A stretch of 64,000 nucleotides of DNA, taken from assembly GCF_002355595.1 (NCBI RefSeq), contig NZ_AP017422.1:4712001-4776000 (forward strand), written 5' to 3'. The position numbers and the translations under genes are program-made. The stretch is from Filimonas lacunae (GTDB lineage: Bacteria; Bacteroidota; Bacteroidia; Chitinophagales; Chitinophagaceae). Shown here piece after piece: positions 9,217-18,789 of the stretch (the stretch's first letter is position 1; each line of letters opens with the position of its first letter). The notes beneath the pieces are model-generated. The model worked only from the letters and a program-made list of their open reading frames with translations, did not search any database and was not told the origin of the DNA.

Positions 9217-10266
9217 ATGATAGCAACAAATTCATATGCAGCACAAAGCACCACATCTCCTCTTACTCCTTTCAACTTTGAAAGAAGAGATGTAGGTGCA
9301 CACGACGTACAAATTGAAATACTTTACTGCGGAGTTTGCCACTCCGACATTCACCAGGTAAGAGACGAATGGGGTGGCTCTATTTACCCCATGGTTCCTG
9401 GTCATGAGATTGTGGGAAGAATTGTGAAAGTAGGCGACCACGTGAAGAAGTTTAAAGTGGGCGACCTGGCTGGTATCGGATGTTTTGTAGACAGCTGCCG
9501 CGAATGCGTTAACTGTAAAGATGGTTTGGAGCAATACTGTACTGAAGGGATGACCGGCACCTACAACAGCCGCGAACGCCTTACGGGTGCACCAACTTAC
9601 GGCGGTTACTCTACACAGATTGTAGTAGACGAAAACTACACGCTGAAAGTAAGCGACAAATTAGACCTGGCAGGTGTAGCTCCTTTATTATGTGCAGGTA
9701 TCACTACCTATTCTCCCCTGCGTTTTGCAGGTGTGAAAAAAGGCCACAAAGTAGCCGTACTGGGCTTAGGTGGTTTAGGTCACATGGCTGTTAAGTTTGC
9801 AGCAGCTTTTGGCGCCGAAGTAACCATGTTAAGCGGTTCTCCTTCTAAAGAAGCAGATGCTAAAAAACTGGGCGCACATCACTTCGCCTTAACATCCGAC
9901 GAAGCCACCATGAAATCACTGGTAGGCCAGTTTGACTTTATCCTGAATACCGTTTCTGCACAACACAGCTACAGCACTTACCTGAACCTGTTAAAAACAA
10001 ACGGTAGCATGATTATCGTAGGCATTCCTTCTAAACCAGCTGAAATACCAGCGTTTGATTTAGTAGGTGGCCGCAAAAGTATACTCGGCTCTATGATTGG
10101 TGGTATTGCCGAAACCCAGGAAATGCTGGATTTCTGTGCAGAGCACAACATTGTTTCCGATGTAGAAGTCATTGACATCAACTATATCAATGAAGCTTAC
10201 GAGCGCGTATTAAAGAGTGATGTGAAATATCGTTTTGTCATTGACATCAACTCACTTAAAAAGTAA
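9217..10266 (+). CDS. Zinc-dependent alcohol dehydrogenase, CAD/YahK-like
   Basis: Medium-chain dehydrogenase/reductase, 349 aa from ATG 9217; the upstream open extension overlaps the previous gene and lacks homologous character. Catalytic-zinc ligands are C41, H63 (PGHEIVG) and C159. Structural-zinc ligands are C94, C97, C100 and C108. The Rossmann motif GLGGLG is at ~183-188. The architecture matches cinnamyl-alcohol-dehydrogenase-type aldehyde reductases such as E. coli YahK, usually NADPH-dependent. Fifth gene of the efflux operon. Together with the AKR it suggests conversion of toxic aldehydes to alcohols (inference). Confidence 0.94.
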   Translation: MIATNSYAAQSTTSPLTPFNFERRDVGAHDVQIEILYCGVCHSDIHQVRDEWGGSIYPMVPGHEIVGRIVKVGDHVKKFKVGDLAGIGCFVDSCRECVNCKDGLEQYCTEGMTGTYNSRERLTGAPTYGGYSTQIVVDENYTLKVSDKLDLAGVAPLLCAGITTYSPLRFAGVKKGHKVAVLGLGGLGHMAVKFAAAFGAEVTMLSGSPSKEADAKKLGAHHFALTSDEATMKSLVGQFDFILNTVSAQHSYSTYLNLLKTNGSMIIVGIPSKPAEIPAFDLVGGRKSILGSMIGGIAETQEMLDFCAEHNIVSDVEVIDINYINEAYERVLKSDVKYRFVIDINSLKK

Positions 10267-10287
10267 GCACAGGGCTTTCTATCGTAC

Positions 10288-11463
10288 ATGAAAAAAAGTT
10301 TATTATCGCTTAGTATAGGCGGGTTCGGCATAGGGATGACAGAGTTTGTGATGATGGGAATATTGCCGGACTTGTCCCGTACAATGGATATATCCATTCC
10401 CGTAGCGGGTCACCTGATATCGGCCTATGCTTTAGGCGTGGTATTGGGTGCACCACTGCTGGTGGGTATAGCCGGCAAGTACCCCCCCAAGAAAATACTG
10501 ATGGGCCTGATGCTGCTGTTCACTTTGTTTAACGGCATTTCGGCACTGGCCCCTACTTACGAATTATTGTTTATTGCACGCCTTTTTTCCGGTCTGCCAC
10601 ACGGCGCCTTTTTTGGCGTAGGTGCGGTGGTAGCCAGCCGTTTGGCTGAGCCTGGTCGCGAAGCAAGGGCTATTTCTATTATGTTTGCCGGTTTAACACT
10701 GGCTAATATTATAGGCGTACCATTGGGCACCTGGATAGGCCACAACCTCGACTGGCGTTACACCTTTGTAATTATAGCAGGCGTAGGCATGCTGGCAGTA
10801 TGGAGTGTGAAGATGTGGATGCCCGTGATACCAGCTCCCGAAAACAGCAGTTTGAAAAGTAACCTGCAGGTGTTTACCCGGTCAGAACCCTGGTTAATAG
10901 TGGGTATCACCGCTATTGGCACCGGTGGCTTGTTTGCCTGGTTCAGTTACATTTCCAAACTCATGACCGAAGTAGCCGGATTTTCAGAAAACAGTATCTC
11001 TTTTATTTTAGTACTGGCAGGTGCAGGCATGGCTGTAGGTAATGTAATAGGCGGTAAAATGGCCGATCGTTTTTCTGCCATCAATGCCACTGCCCTATTA
11101 CTACTGGTGATGGTAGCCAGCCTGTTAACAGTATCTGCTATCAGCCAATACAAAGCAGCCGCTATTATTATGACCTTTGTTACAGGTGCTGTGGCATTTG
11201 CCATGGTAGCCCCCGTGCAAATGCTGATGATTAAAGCAGCTACCGGCGCCGAAATGCTGGCCGCTTCTGTAAGTCAGGCCAGTTTTAATATTGGCAATGC
11301 TATTGGTGCCTTCCTTGGCGGATTACCCATAGCAGCCGGTTTAGGTTACACTTCCCCTCAATGGGTAGGTGCGGCATTGGCTTTGGGTGGTTTCCTGTTT
11401 TGTATTCCTATGTTTGTTCTCCACAAAAAACAAAAGGATAGCAATCAGGTAGCTGTCAGTTAA
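10288..11463 (+). CDS. MFS transporter, DHA1/AraJ-like exporter
   Basis: Major facilitator superfamily exporter, 391 aa with about 12 hydrophobic segments. The start MKKSLLSLSIGGFGIGMTEF and the motif VVLGAPLL in TM2 are typical of the AraJ/YdhP sugar or drug exporter subgroup. The motif-A-like loop is GKYPPKK. It is the last gene of the operon, 21 bp after the alcohol dehydrogenase, and is followed by a strong terminator at 11487. It may export the reduced product or a related compound; the substrate is not predictable. Confidence 0.92.
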   Translation: MKKSLLSLSIGGFGIGMTEFVMMGILPDLSRTMDISIPVAGHLISAYALGVVLGAPLLVGIAGKYPPKKILMGLMLLFTLFNGISALAPTYELLFIARLFSGLPHGAFFGVGAVVASRLAEPGREARAISIMFAGLTLANIIGVPLGTWIGHNLDWRYTFVIIAGVGMLAVWSVKMWMPVIPAPENSSLKSNLQVFTRSEPWLIVGITAIGTGGLFAWFSYISKLMTEVAGFSENSISFILVLAGAGMAVGNVIGGKMADRFSAINATALLLLVMVASLLTVSAISQYKAAAIIMTFVTGAVAFAMVAPVQMLMIKAATGAEMLAASVSQASFNIGNAIGAFLGGLPIAAGLGYTSPQWVGAALALGGFLFCIPMFVLHKKQKDSNQVAVS

Positions 11464-11486
11464 ATACAAACACCTTGAACAGTGAT

Positions 11487-11521
11487 AAAAAGGCCGCAGG
11501 GAGCAATTCCTGTGGCCTTTT
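11487..11521 (+). terminator. Intrinsic terminator of the efflux/redox operon
   Basis: A stem of about 14 pairs (AAAAGGCCGCAGGGA against TTCCTGTGGCCTTTT, with one G-T pair and one mismatch), a GCAA-type loop and a closing T-run. It lies 24 bp after the MFS stop codon. Confidence 0.85.
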
Positions 11522-11569
11522 GCATATTAAAACAGCAAACCACAGCACAGGCCATTACGTAAATATTTA

Positions 11570-12301
11570 ATGAAAACATTTGTATTATTCTCCTTGCTTG
11601 TAAGTAGTACCGGTATGCTACATTCCTTACTAAGCTGTTCAAAAGATGCTATTCCGGCAGCTAATACTGCCCCCTCCAATATAACCGCAGGCAGTAATAA
11701 TATTTCCTACAAATCATGGCTGGCACTGGGCGACTCCTACACCATCGGACAATCGGTAGAAACGAATGAACGTTATCCGGCGCAAACAGCCAGCCAATTG
11801 TTATCAAAGGGTATTCATATCACACCCCAATATATCGCCACTACCGGATGGACTACAGCTAACCTGCTTTCCGCTATCCAAAGCCAGCAACCACAGGGCC
11901 CGTATAACATAGTAAGCTTATTAATAGGTGTGAACGATCAATATCAGCATATGGATACTGGTGGCTATCGTATCCGTTTTACCCAACTGCTACAGAAAAG
12001 TATACAACTGGCTGGTAATAAAGCTTCGCACGTATTTGTGTTAAGCATACCCGACTACAGTGTTACTCCATTTGCGCAAGGTAGCAACACCGCACAGATC
12101 AGTAAAGAGATAGATGCGTTTAATGCCATCAACAAACAGATAACGCTTGGCTATCATTGTCAGTATATTGATATTACGCCCTCTACCCGGGAAGCTGCCA
12201 CCCAGCCTTCCCTGGTAGCATCAGACGGACTTCACCCTTCCGGAGCAGAATATAAAAAATGGGCCGGCCAACTAGCCCCCCTCCTGTCCAAAGCATTATA
12301 A
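11570..12301 (+). CDS. SGNH/GDSL-family hydrolase lipoprotein
   Basis: Secreted esterase/lipase-type hydrolase, 243 aa. The signal ends in a lipobox (LLSC, Cys23), so it is probably outer-membrane anchored. Block I is LALGDSYTIG with nucleophile S56; block III (LIGVNDQYQ) has the GxND signature; block V is SDGLHPSGAEY with the Asp-His pair of the triad. Length fits single-domain SGNH hydrolases. It stands alone between a terminator and a sigma-factor gene. The substrate (ester, acetyl-sugar or lysophospholipid) is unknown. Confidence 0.9.
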   Translation: MKTFVLFSLLVSSTGMLHSLLSCSKDAIPAANTAPSNITAGSNNISYKSWLALGDSYTIGQSVETNERYPAQTASQLLSKGIHITPQYIATTGWTTANLLSAIQSQQPQGPYNIVSLLIGVNDQYQHMDTGGYRIRFTQLLQKSIQLAGNKASHVFVLSIPDYSVTPFAQGSNTAQISKEIDAFNAINKQITLGYHCQYIDITPSTREAATQPSLVASDGLHPSGAEYKKWAGQLAPLLSKAL

Positions 12302-12364
12302 ATATTTTCTATACCATCCCCATTTGATAATATTACGGTAATATATAGCTACCATTTCCTGCTA

Positions 12365-12372
12365 TATTTTTG
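12365..12372 (+). promoter_or_regulatory. Putative Bacteroidota -7 box before the ECF sigma gene
   Basis: TATTTTTG matches the TAnnTTTG consensus of the Bacteroidota housekeeping sigma factor and sits 28 bp before the TTG start. No convincing -33 TTTG is visible at the right spacing, so this is a weak call. Confidence 0.35.
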
Positions 12373-12399
12373 CCATAATCTATTCAGTATCCCAAAAGC

Positions 12400-12948
12400 T
12401 TGTTTCCGTTGTACACTACACTGCACATAAAACAAGGCAGCTCCAAAGCATTTGAGTCTATATACAACCAGTATAAAGACAAGTTATATTTTTGGCTGTT
12501 GGGCAAAATGAAATCGGAATACTGGGCGCAGGAGCTGGTACAGCAAACCTTTGTAAAATGCTGGATAAGCCGCGAAAACCTGTCGGAAGATATTGAAATT
12601 GATATTCAGCTTTTTAGAATAGCCCGTTCCCTGATGATTGACCAGTTACGCAAGCTGGCCAACGAAAGAAAACTGGCCGTGAATGCGCCGGTTATCACCA
12701 CAGAAGAGGCCGCTCTTCAACAATATCAGGCCAAAGAAACCCGCCAGGAAATAGATAAGGTTATTAATACCCTTCCCGAAGTGGGCCAGCAGGTGTTTCG
12801 CCTGAGCCGTGATTATGGCCTTACTTATAACGAAATAGCCAAAGAACTTTCTATCTCTCCCAAAACCGTAGAATACCATATTTCCCGTACTTTAAGCCAG
12901 TTGCGCAAAACCCTCGCTCCTGTTTTTGCCATTTTCTTCCGCTTCTAA
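12400..12948 (+). CDS. ECF RNA polymerase sigma factor (FecI-like), TTG start
   Basis: Extracytoplasmic-function sigma-70 factor, 182 aa. Region 2 (FESIYNQYKDKLYFWLLGKM, then ELVQQTFVKCW) and region 4 (LPEVGQQVFRLSRDYGLTYNEI, then SISPKTVEYHISRTLSQLRK) are both present. No in-frame ATG exists between the upstream stop and region 2, so translation must begin at TTG 12400 or TTG 12409. It pairs with the FecR gene 76 bp downstream and the SusC/SusD pair beyond. This is the usual trans-envelope signalling arrangement, in which the SusC receptor signals through FecR to release the sigma factor. Confidence 0.88.
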   Translation: MFPLYTTLHIKQGSSKAFESIYNQYKDKLYFWLLGKMKSEYWAQELVQQTFVKCWISRENLSEDIEIDIQLFRIARSLMIDQLRKLANERKLAVNAPVITTEEAALQQYQAKETRQEIDKVINTLPEVGQQVFRLSRDYGLTYNEIAKELSISPKTVEYHISRTLSQLRKTLAPVFAIFFRF

Positions 12949-13024
12949 TGCACCCTGTATTACCAAATTGTTAACCACCAGGGTATTTTCTTTTTCAAAC
13001 GAATAGTAGGCAGAACTTAGGTAA

Positions 13025-14059
13025 ATGAACATATCACCGGAACTGGTAGCAAGGTTTTTAAGCAATAGCTGTAGCAAAGAAGAAGCAGATTTTTTGACTG
13101 CTTACTTTGATGCGCATCCAGAGGAGTTGGAAAAATACATGGGGGAAGCGGAATGGAGTCAGTTTGCGCCACAACAAACCCTGCCTGCCGAAACGGACAG
13201 GTATATATGGAAAGGCATAAAAGAAGATGCCGGCTTTACCGCTATACACAGAAGAATATTCCGCTACTCTGCAGCAGCTGCCGTATTATGCTTACTGGCA
13301 GGCGGTGCAGTATGGCTGAGTAAACAAAGTAACAACCAACAGCTGGCCCAAACACAAACAGCAAAAGACGGTTTACAAATCAATACCATTGTAAACAACA
13401 CCACACATAATAAAGACTTTATTCTGGAAGACGGTTCAGAAGTTACCCTGGCCGCACACAGTACCTTACAGCACCCTAAACCCTTTATACAAAACCGTTC
13501 GGTTACATTAGAAGGGAAGGCTTTTTTTAACGTAGCCAAAAACGCAGTAAGCCCTTTTGCAGTAACAGCAGGCGGCTTAACCACTACCGCGCTGGGCACT
13601 TCCTTCTGGATAGAATCGTTTAACGGAAAAAGCAAAGTGAACATTAAGCTGGTTACCGGTAAAGTGGTGATTCAAAAAGATAAAGGCAATGCACAGGCAT
13701 TTGCACCTGTATATCTTACACCAGGCGAAGAGCTGGTGTTTGACAAAGTAAACAACCAAAGCACGGTAAACAACAGCAGCAGCGAACGTACAGCTACAGC
13801 AACCGGTACAGCGCCTGCTAAAGCTAAAAAGACCGTTGACAATCTCAACTTTAATCAACGCCCGCTTTCGGAGGTATTGAAAGAACTGCAGGCGAAATAT
13901 AATATAACCATACAGTTTGATGAAGCAGCATTGGCGAAGATGAAATTTTCAGGCTCTTATTCAGAGCAAGACGACATCGATGACATCTTACATACCATTG
14001 CTTTATTAAACGAGTTACACCTGGAAAAAACTACTACCGGTTACAGTATAAACCCATAA
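13025..14059 (+). CDS. FecR family anti-sigma factor
   Basis: Inner-membrane anti-sigma/signal-transfer protein, 344 aa. The cytoplasmic N-terminal helical domain is at ~1-78, one transmembrane helix at ~81-99 (YSAAAAVLCLLAGGAVWLS), and the periplasmic FecR domain at ~112-235 (LEDGSEVTLAAHSTL, VTGKVVIQK). The C-terminal DUF4974 domain is at ~272-344 (NFNQRPLSEVLKELQAKYNI). It sits between the cognate sigma gene and the SusC gene. The SusC here lacks an STN domain, so how it contacts this FecR is unclear. Confidence 0.93.
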   Translation: MNISPELVARFLSNSCSKEEADFLTAYFDAHPEELEKYMGEAEWSQFAPQQTLPAETDRYIWKGIKEDAGFTAIHRRIFRYSAAAAVLCLLAGGAVWLSKQSNNQQLAQTQTAKDGLQINTIVNNTTHNKDFILEDGSEVTLAAHSTLQHPKPFIQNRSVTLEGKAFFNVAKNAVSPFAVTAGGLTTTALGTSFWIESFNGKSKVNIKLVTGKVVIQKDKGNAQAFAPVYLTPGEELVFDKVNNQSTVNNSSSERTATATGTAPAKAKKTVDNLNFNQRPLSEVLKELQAKYNITIQFDEAALAKMKFSGSYSEQDDIDDILHTIALLNELHLEKTTTGYSINP

Positions 14060-14155
14060 TTATTCATTTATAACATCAGGTACAGAAGCCCTGTAAAACT
14101 GCCTTTACAAGCAGACAGGGAACCCTTTGCCTAAACTTTTTAAATATCACTCACA

Positions 14156-17100
14156 ATGACAACAACAGGAAAACAGTCATTTTTACGACAGGCGTTATTT
14201 ATATGCCTGCTGCTAATGCTGCAACTGAACGTTTTTGCCCAGTCAGGATCACTGAAAGGGCTTATCCGGAACGAAAAAGGCGACCCTATTGCATCTGCCA
14301 ACGTTTCACTAACCAATGCTGCTACTAAGTTTAAACAAAGAGTTACTACCGATTCCACTGGTATGTTCCGTTTTGCGCAAGTGCCTGCCGGTAGTGGTTA
14401 TACTATTGAAGTATCGCATATTGGTTATGCTACTCAAACTTTGCCTAACTACACTTTGAAGGAAGGCGAGCCTGTAGCTGTGTCGATTAAGATGAAAGAA
14501 AACAACGGCGCTTTAAATGAAATAGTAATTGTAGGTTACGGTAGCAGAAGCAAAAGTGAAATTACCGGCTCTATCACTTCTGTTAAAAGAGAAGATTTTA
14601 ACCAGGGTGTATATAGCTCGCCTTTACAGTTATTACAAGGTAAAGTAGCCGGCTTAAACATTACTAAAAGCGGTAACCCAAACGAAAACCCTACTGTAGT
14701 GCTACGCGGCCCTTCCAGCTTTCGTCCGGGCAATGACGCCTACGAACCTTTTTATGTAATTGATGGTGTACCCGGTGCCAACATTAACACAATAGCTCCT
14801 GATGATATAGAAAGCATTGACGTTTTAAAAGACGCCTCTTCTACTTCTATCTATGGTGCCCGTGCAGCCAATGGTGTTATCATCATTACTTCCCGTAAAG
14901 TACGCAAAGGCCAGTCCCGACTTTCTTACAGCAGTTATATTGGCATTGAAAAAATTTCCCACACGTTAAAAATGGCCGATGCTAACCAATTGCGCAATTA
15001 TGTAGAAAGCAATGGAGACAAGTTTGACGCAGTAAACAACGACAGCGTAAGCAATACCAACTGGCAGAAAGAAATTTCCCGTACCGGCTTATCACACAAC
15101 CATAACGTTAGCTTTAACGGAAGCAACCAGCATTCCTCTTATGGTGTAAGTGTAAACTACCTGAACAACGAAGGCATTATTAAAGGATCTTCTATGAACC
15201 GTTTTGTAGTACGCGCTAATGTGGAGCACAGGGCTTTTAATGACCGTTTAAGACTAAGCCTGAACGTTACCAACAGCCGTACCAATGGCGATCTGATCCC
15301 TTCACAGGTATATAATAATATGATGACCTACCTGCCAACGGTAGCAGTAAAACAGGCCGACGGTAGCTATACAGAAGACCGCAGCAGAACGGTGGGCACC
15401 GGCGGCTATTACAACCCGGTAGCGCTAATTGCCAATAATACCATTCAAAATAAAATCAACCTCAGCATTATTAATGGTGTTATCAATGCCAACATATTGC
15501 CAGGTCTTGATTTCACTACCTCTATTGCATTCCAGAACCAGCAACAGGATACTAACCAGTATTATAACCGGTATTCAATGCTGGACCAGATTCATACCGG
15601 ATTCGCTTCAAGATCTACTACCAGTTCTTCTAAAAAAATATGGGAATCTTACGCCACTTATAACACCAGCTTTAACAGGCATAACATTAAATTGTTAGGC
15701 GGTTATTCCTGGCAGGAAGACCGTGATGGAGATGGCTTTTACAACTCAAATTATAACTTTGCCTCAGACGATTACTTATGGTATAACCTGGGCCTGGGAA
15801 CAGGTAACCTGGCTACCTATAGCAACACAGCCATGTCTGTATTACGCCTGATATCCTTCTATGGCAGAGCCGGATATGATTTCGATGGTAAGTATCTTTT
15901 CCAGGCAACCCTGCGTAGAGATGGTTCTTCTGCTTTTGGCACCAACCAGCAATGGGGCTATTTCCCTGCAGTTTCTGCCGGCTGGAATATTCACAGGGAA
16001 GATTTTATGCGGGATGTTCACTTTATCAACGCGCTTAAATTACGTGTAGGTTATGGTGTATCCGGTAACTCAAGCGGATTTAATGCCTTCACCGCTAAAT
16101 CTTTATATGGCTCAGGCACCAGCTACTTCTATTATGGCGGCCAATGGATTAACAACCTTACTCAAATCCAAAGCCAGAACCCCGATTTAAAATGGGAGCG
16201 CACAGCAACCTATAACGCCGGTATAGATTTTAGCATTCTGAATAATAAAATTTCTGGTTCATTAGATGTATACCAGAAAGAAACATCTGACCTGATTGGA
16301 ACTTATGCGGTACCTACCAGCATTTACCCTTCGGGTTATCTTACTGCCAACGTAGGCAAAATGAGGAACAGAGGTATTGAATTAGCATTGAATGCCACCC
16401 CTATAAAAAATGGCAAATTCAGCTGGACAACTTCTGTAACCCTTGCCCACAACGTTAACGTGATACAAGCTATCTCTAACGATCAATTACACCAGGCCCA
16501 GATTTACACGGCCAACAACGTAGCAGGACGTGGACAAACAGGCGCCAGCGGTTACCAGATTATTGTACCGGGTCAGGCACTGGGAACCTTTTATACGCTG
16601 CAATATGCCGGTAAAGACGCTAACGGACAATCTACCTTTTATGGTAACGATGGCACCGCTTCTAAAGACAGCACCCTCAACGGAAACTTTGCTGTGTATC
16701 AGCACGGATCGGCACAGCCTAAATTACTGTATGGCTGGAATAACACCTTTCGCTATGGCCATTTCGATTTAAATTTCTTCTTACGCGGAGTAATGGGTAA
16801 CAAAATATTAAATGCCACCAGGGCAGATATGAACGCACCTATTTACGCGAAACTGACCAATGTATTGGCCAGCACTACTACAGAAGAAAATTATAAAGAT
16901 GCCACTGCACACTTTATATCTGACCGTTATATTGAAAGTGGTTCTTTCTTAAGATTAGATAATGCCACATTAGGGTATACGTTCACAACACGTCAGAACT
17001 ACAACCTGCGCTTATTTGTATCGGGCAACAACCTGTTCATTATCACTAAATACAAAGGCGTTGATCCGGAAGTAAACATGGCAGGACAAACACCAGGTAT

Positions 17101-17164
17101 CGATTACCGTAATTTTTATCCTAAAACACGCTCTTTCCAGTTAGGAGTAAACGTAGTGTTTTAA
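14156..17164 (+). CDS. SusC/RagA family TonB-dependent outer-membrane transporter
   Basis: TonB-dependent nutrient importer, 1002 aa. The signal peptide ends near residue 28 (VFA). A carboxypeptidase-regulatory-like domain (GSLKGLIRNEKGDPIASANV) is followed by the TonB-box-like NEIVIVGYG, the plug domain with the SusC signature PFYVIDGVPG and DVLKDASSTSIYGARAANG, and a beta-barrel ending in an aromatic strand (RSFQLGVNVVF). There is no N-terminal STN domain. Its partner SusD starts 33 bp downstream. The nutrient is unknown; no glycoside hydrolase lies nearby, while a metallophosphoesterase does. Confidence 0.95.
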   Translation: MTTTGKQSFLRQALFICLLLMLQLNVFAQSGSLKGLIRNEKGDPIASANVSLTNAATKFKQRVTTDSTGMFRFAQVPAGSGYTIEVSHIGYATQTLPNYTLKEGEPVAVSIKMKENNGALNEIVIVGYGSRSKSEITGSITSVKREDFNQGVYSSPLQLLQGKVAGLNITKSGNPNENPTVVLRGPSSFRPGNDAYEPFYVIDGVPGANINTIAPDDIESIDVLKDASSTSIYGARAANGVIIITSRKVRKGQSRLSYSSYIGIEKISHTLKMADANQLRNYVESNGDKFDAVNNDSVSNTNWQKEISRTGLSHNHNVSFNGSNQHSSYGVSVNYLNNEGIIKGSSMNRFVVRANVEHRAFNDRLRLSLNVTNSRTNGDLIPSQVYNNMMTYLPTVAVKQADGSYTEDRSRTVGTGGYYNPVALIANNTIQNKINLSIINGVINANILPGLDFTTSIAFQNQQQDTNQYYNRYSMLDQIHTGFASRSTTSSSKKIWESYATYNTSFNRHNIKLLGGYSWQEDRDGDGFYNSNYNFASDDYLWYNLGLGTGNLATYSNTAMSVLRLISFYGRAGYDFDGKYLFQATLRRDGSSAFGTNQQWGYFPAVSAGWNIHREDFMRDVHFINALKLRVGYGVSGNSSGFNAFTAKSLYGSGTSYFYYGGQWINNLTQIQSQNPDLKWERTATYNAGIDFSILNNKISGSLDVYQKETSDLIGTYAVPTSIYPSGYLTANVGKMRNRGIELALNATPIKNGKFSWTTSVTLAHNVNVIQAISNDQLHQAQIYTANNVAGRGQTGASGYQIIVPGQALGTFYTLQYAGKDANGQSTFYGNDGTASKDSTLNGNFAVYQHGSAQPKLLYGWNNTFRYGHFDLNFFLRGVMGNKILNATRADMNAPIYAKLTNVLASTTTEENYKDATAHFISDRYIESGSFLRLDNATLGYTFTTRQNYNLRLFVSGNNLFIITKYKGVDPEVNMAGQTPGIDYRNFYPKTRSFQLGVNVVF

Positions 17165-17197
17165 TCTGTAAAAATGTTGAACCATAAAAAAAATACA

Positions 17198-18709
17198 ATG
17201 AATAAGAAATATATGTTCGTAACCGGTTTGGCCTTGTTTGCAGCAGGTGCCTGCACCAAACTGGATGTACCGTTACAATCGCAAACCACTGTCATTCCTA
17301 ATACAGCAGAGGCATATGTGGCAGCAACAGGTTCTGTTTACCAGAAACTAAGCAGCTCTTCTTTTGGCGTGGATGTATGGAGGATGCAGGAACTTTCTAC
17401 CGATGAAGCTATCATCCCTAACCGTAATGGTAGCTATTACGACAATGGAGCTTATATTAAATTACACAAACACACCTGGACTTCTTCAGATGTTGCAGCT
17501 GCCTGGACATGGGCATATAGCGCTATTTCAGAAGCCAATCGCATATTGAACGTATTGGAAGCGCAGGCAACCAGTGCACTTACCACCACTTCTATAGCCG
17601 AAGTACGTACTATGCGCGCCCTGTACTATTTCTACATGATGGATTTATATGGAAGCGTGCCTATCACCAAATTTGGAACTACTGAAAATCCCAAACAATC
17701 TACCCGCACAGAGGTATTTAACTTTATTGAAAGCGAGTTACTGAAGGCAGTTCCCGATCTGGCTTCTCCTGCTACTGTAACTATTCAATATTATGGTCGC
17801 CCCACCAAATGGGCAGCATACGCCTTGTTGCAAAAAATATATCTGAATGCTGAATACTATACTGGTACGGCTAGATATACAGATGCCATCACTTATGGCA
17901 ACAAAATTGTAAACGAATCAGGTCTGTCACTGGCAGGCAGTTACATGAGCCTGTTCTCTCCTACCAATACTGCGAACAGCGAAACCATCCTGGCTGCCGT
18001 ATTTGACGCCAACAGAGGACAAGGCAACATGTTAACCCGCTATACCCTTCACGGCAAGCTACAGGCCAAATACGGTCTTAACTTTGCGCCTAGTAACGCC
18101 ATGTGTACTACTCCTGAATTCCTGGACCTGTTTAACCTTTCCGGTGATGCAAGAGATACCACCTGGGTTTCTGGCTTACAATATGATTTTGCAGGTAAGG
18201 CAATTATGGCAGACAATACCAATCAATTGAAGCTGACCCGCGAAATTGTACTCACAGATGCTTCCAGCATGAACGTAGGACCAGAAATAAACGGAGTATC
18301 CTGTGGTGCGCGTTCTGTTAAGTTCTATCCCGATCCTAACGCAGTAAACCGTAACCAGAATAATGATATTCCCATCCTGCGTTTAGCAGATGTGTACCTG
18401 ATGCAGGCAGAAGCTATTTTAAGAAGCAATGGGGATGCAGCCACAGCCGTTTCTTTCTTCAACAAAGTACGTGCAAGAGCCAAAGCGCCACAGGTTAACA
18501 GTATTACACTGAACGATATCCTGGATGAACGTGGTAGGGAACTGGCATGGGAATGCTGGCGCCGTAACGATCTGATCCGTTTTGGAAAATGGGAAGGCGC
18601 ATGGGGTTTTAAAACAGGTAATGAATCTATCAACCTGCGTATTTTCCCGATACCAGCAACTGAAATGGTATTAAACCCTAACCTGGTTCAAAATCCTGGT
18701 TACAACTAA
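17198..18709 (+). CDS. RagB/SusD family nutrient-binding lipoprotein
   Basis: Surface lipoprotein capping the preceding SusC transporter. ATG 17198 gives 503 aa with a clean lipoprotein signal (MNKKYMFVTGLALFAAGAC); an in-frame ATG at 17174 would add 8 residues and cannot be excluded. TPR-like helices (RTMRALYYFYMMDLYGSVP), the DIPILRLADVYLMQAEA segment and the C-terminal ERGRELAWECWRRNDLIRFGKW are diagnostic of SusD. Transcription probably ends at the hairpin at 18740. Confidence 0.94.
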   Translation: MNKKYMFVTGLALFAAGACTKLDVPLQSQTTVIPNTAEAYVAATGSVYQKLSSSSFGVDVWRMQELSTDEAIIPNRNGSYYDNGAYIKLHKHTWTSSDVAAAWTWAYSAISEANRILNVLEAQATSALTTTSIAEVRTMRALYYFYMMDLYGSVPITKFGTTENPKQSTRTEVFNFIESELLKAVPDLASPATVTIQYYGRPTKWAAYALLQKIYLNAEYYTGTARYTDAITYGNKIVNESGLSLAGSYMSLFSPTNTANSETILAAVFDANRGQGNMLTRYTLHGKLQAKYGLNFAPSNAMCTTPEFLDLFNLSGDARDTTWVSGLQYDFAGKAIMADNTNQLKLTREIVLTDASSMNVGPEINGVSCGARSVKFYPDPNAVNRNQNNDIPILRLADVYLMQAEAILRSNGDAATAVSFFNKVRARAKAPQVNSITLNDILDERGRELAWECWRRNDLIRFGKWEGAWGFKTGNESINLRIFPIPATEMVLNPNLVQNPGYN

Positions 18710-18739
18710 TAGTTTTTAGGTTTCCATCAAATACATAAC

Positions 18740-18776
18740 CTGGTCCATAGTGTAACAGCTATGGACCAGCTCTTTT
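18740..18776 (+). terminator. Intrinsic terminator after SusD
   Basis: A perfect 11-bp stem, CTGGTCCATAG and CTATGGACCAG, around an 8-nt loop, followed by CTCTTTT. It separates the FecI-FecR-SusC-SusD unit from the metallophosphoesterase, which starts only 14 bp later and so either has a promoter overlapping the hairpin or depends on read-through. Confidence 0.85.
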
Positions 18777-18789
18777 AAATGCAGTTATC

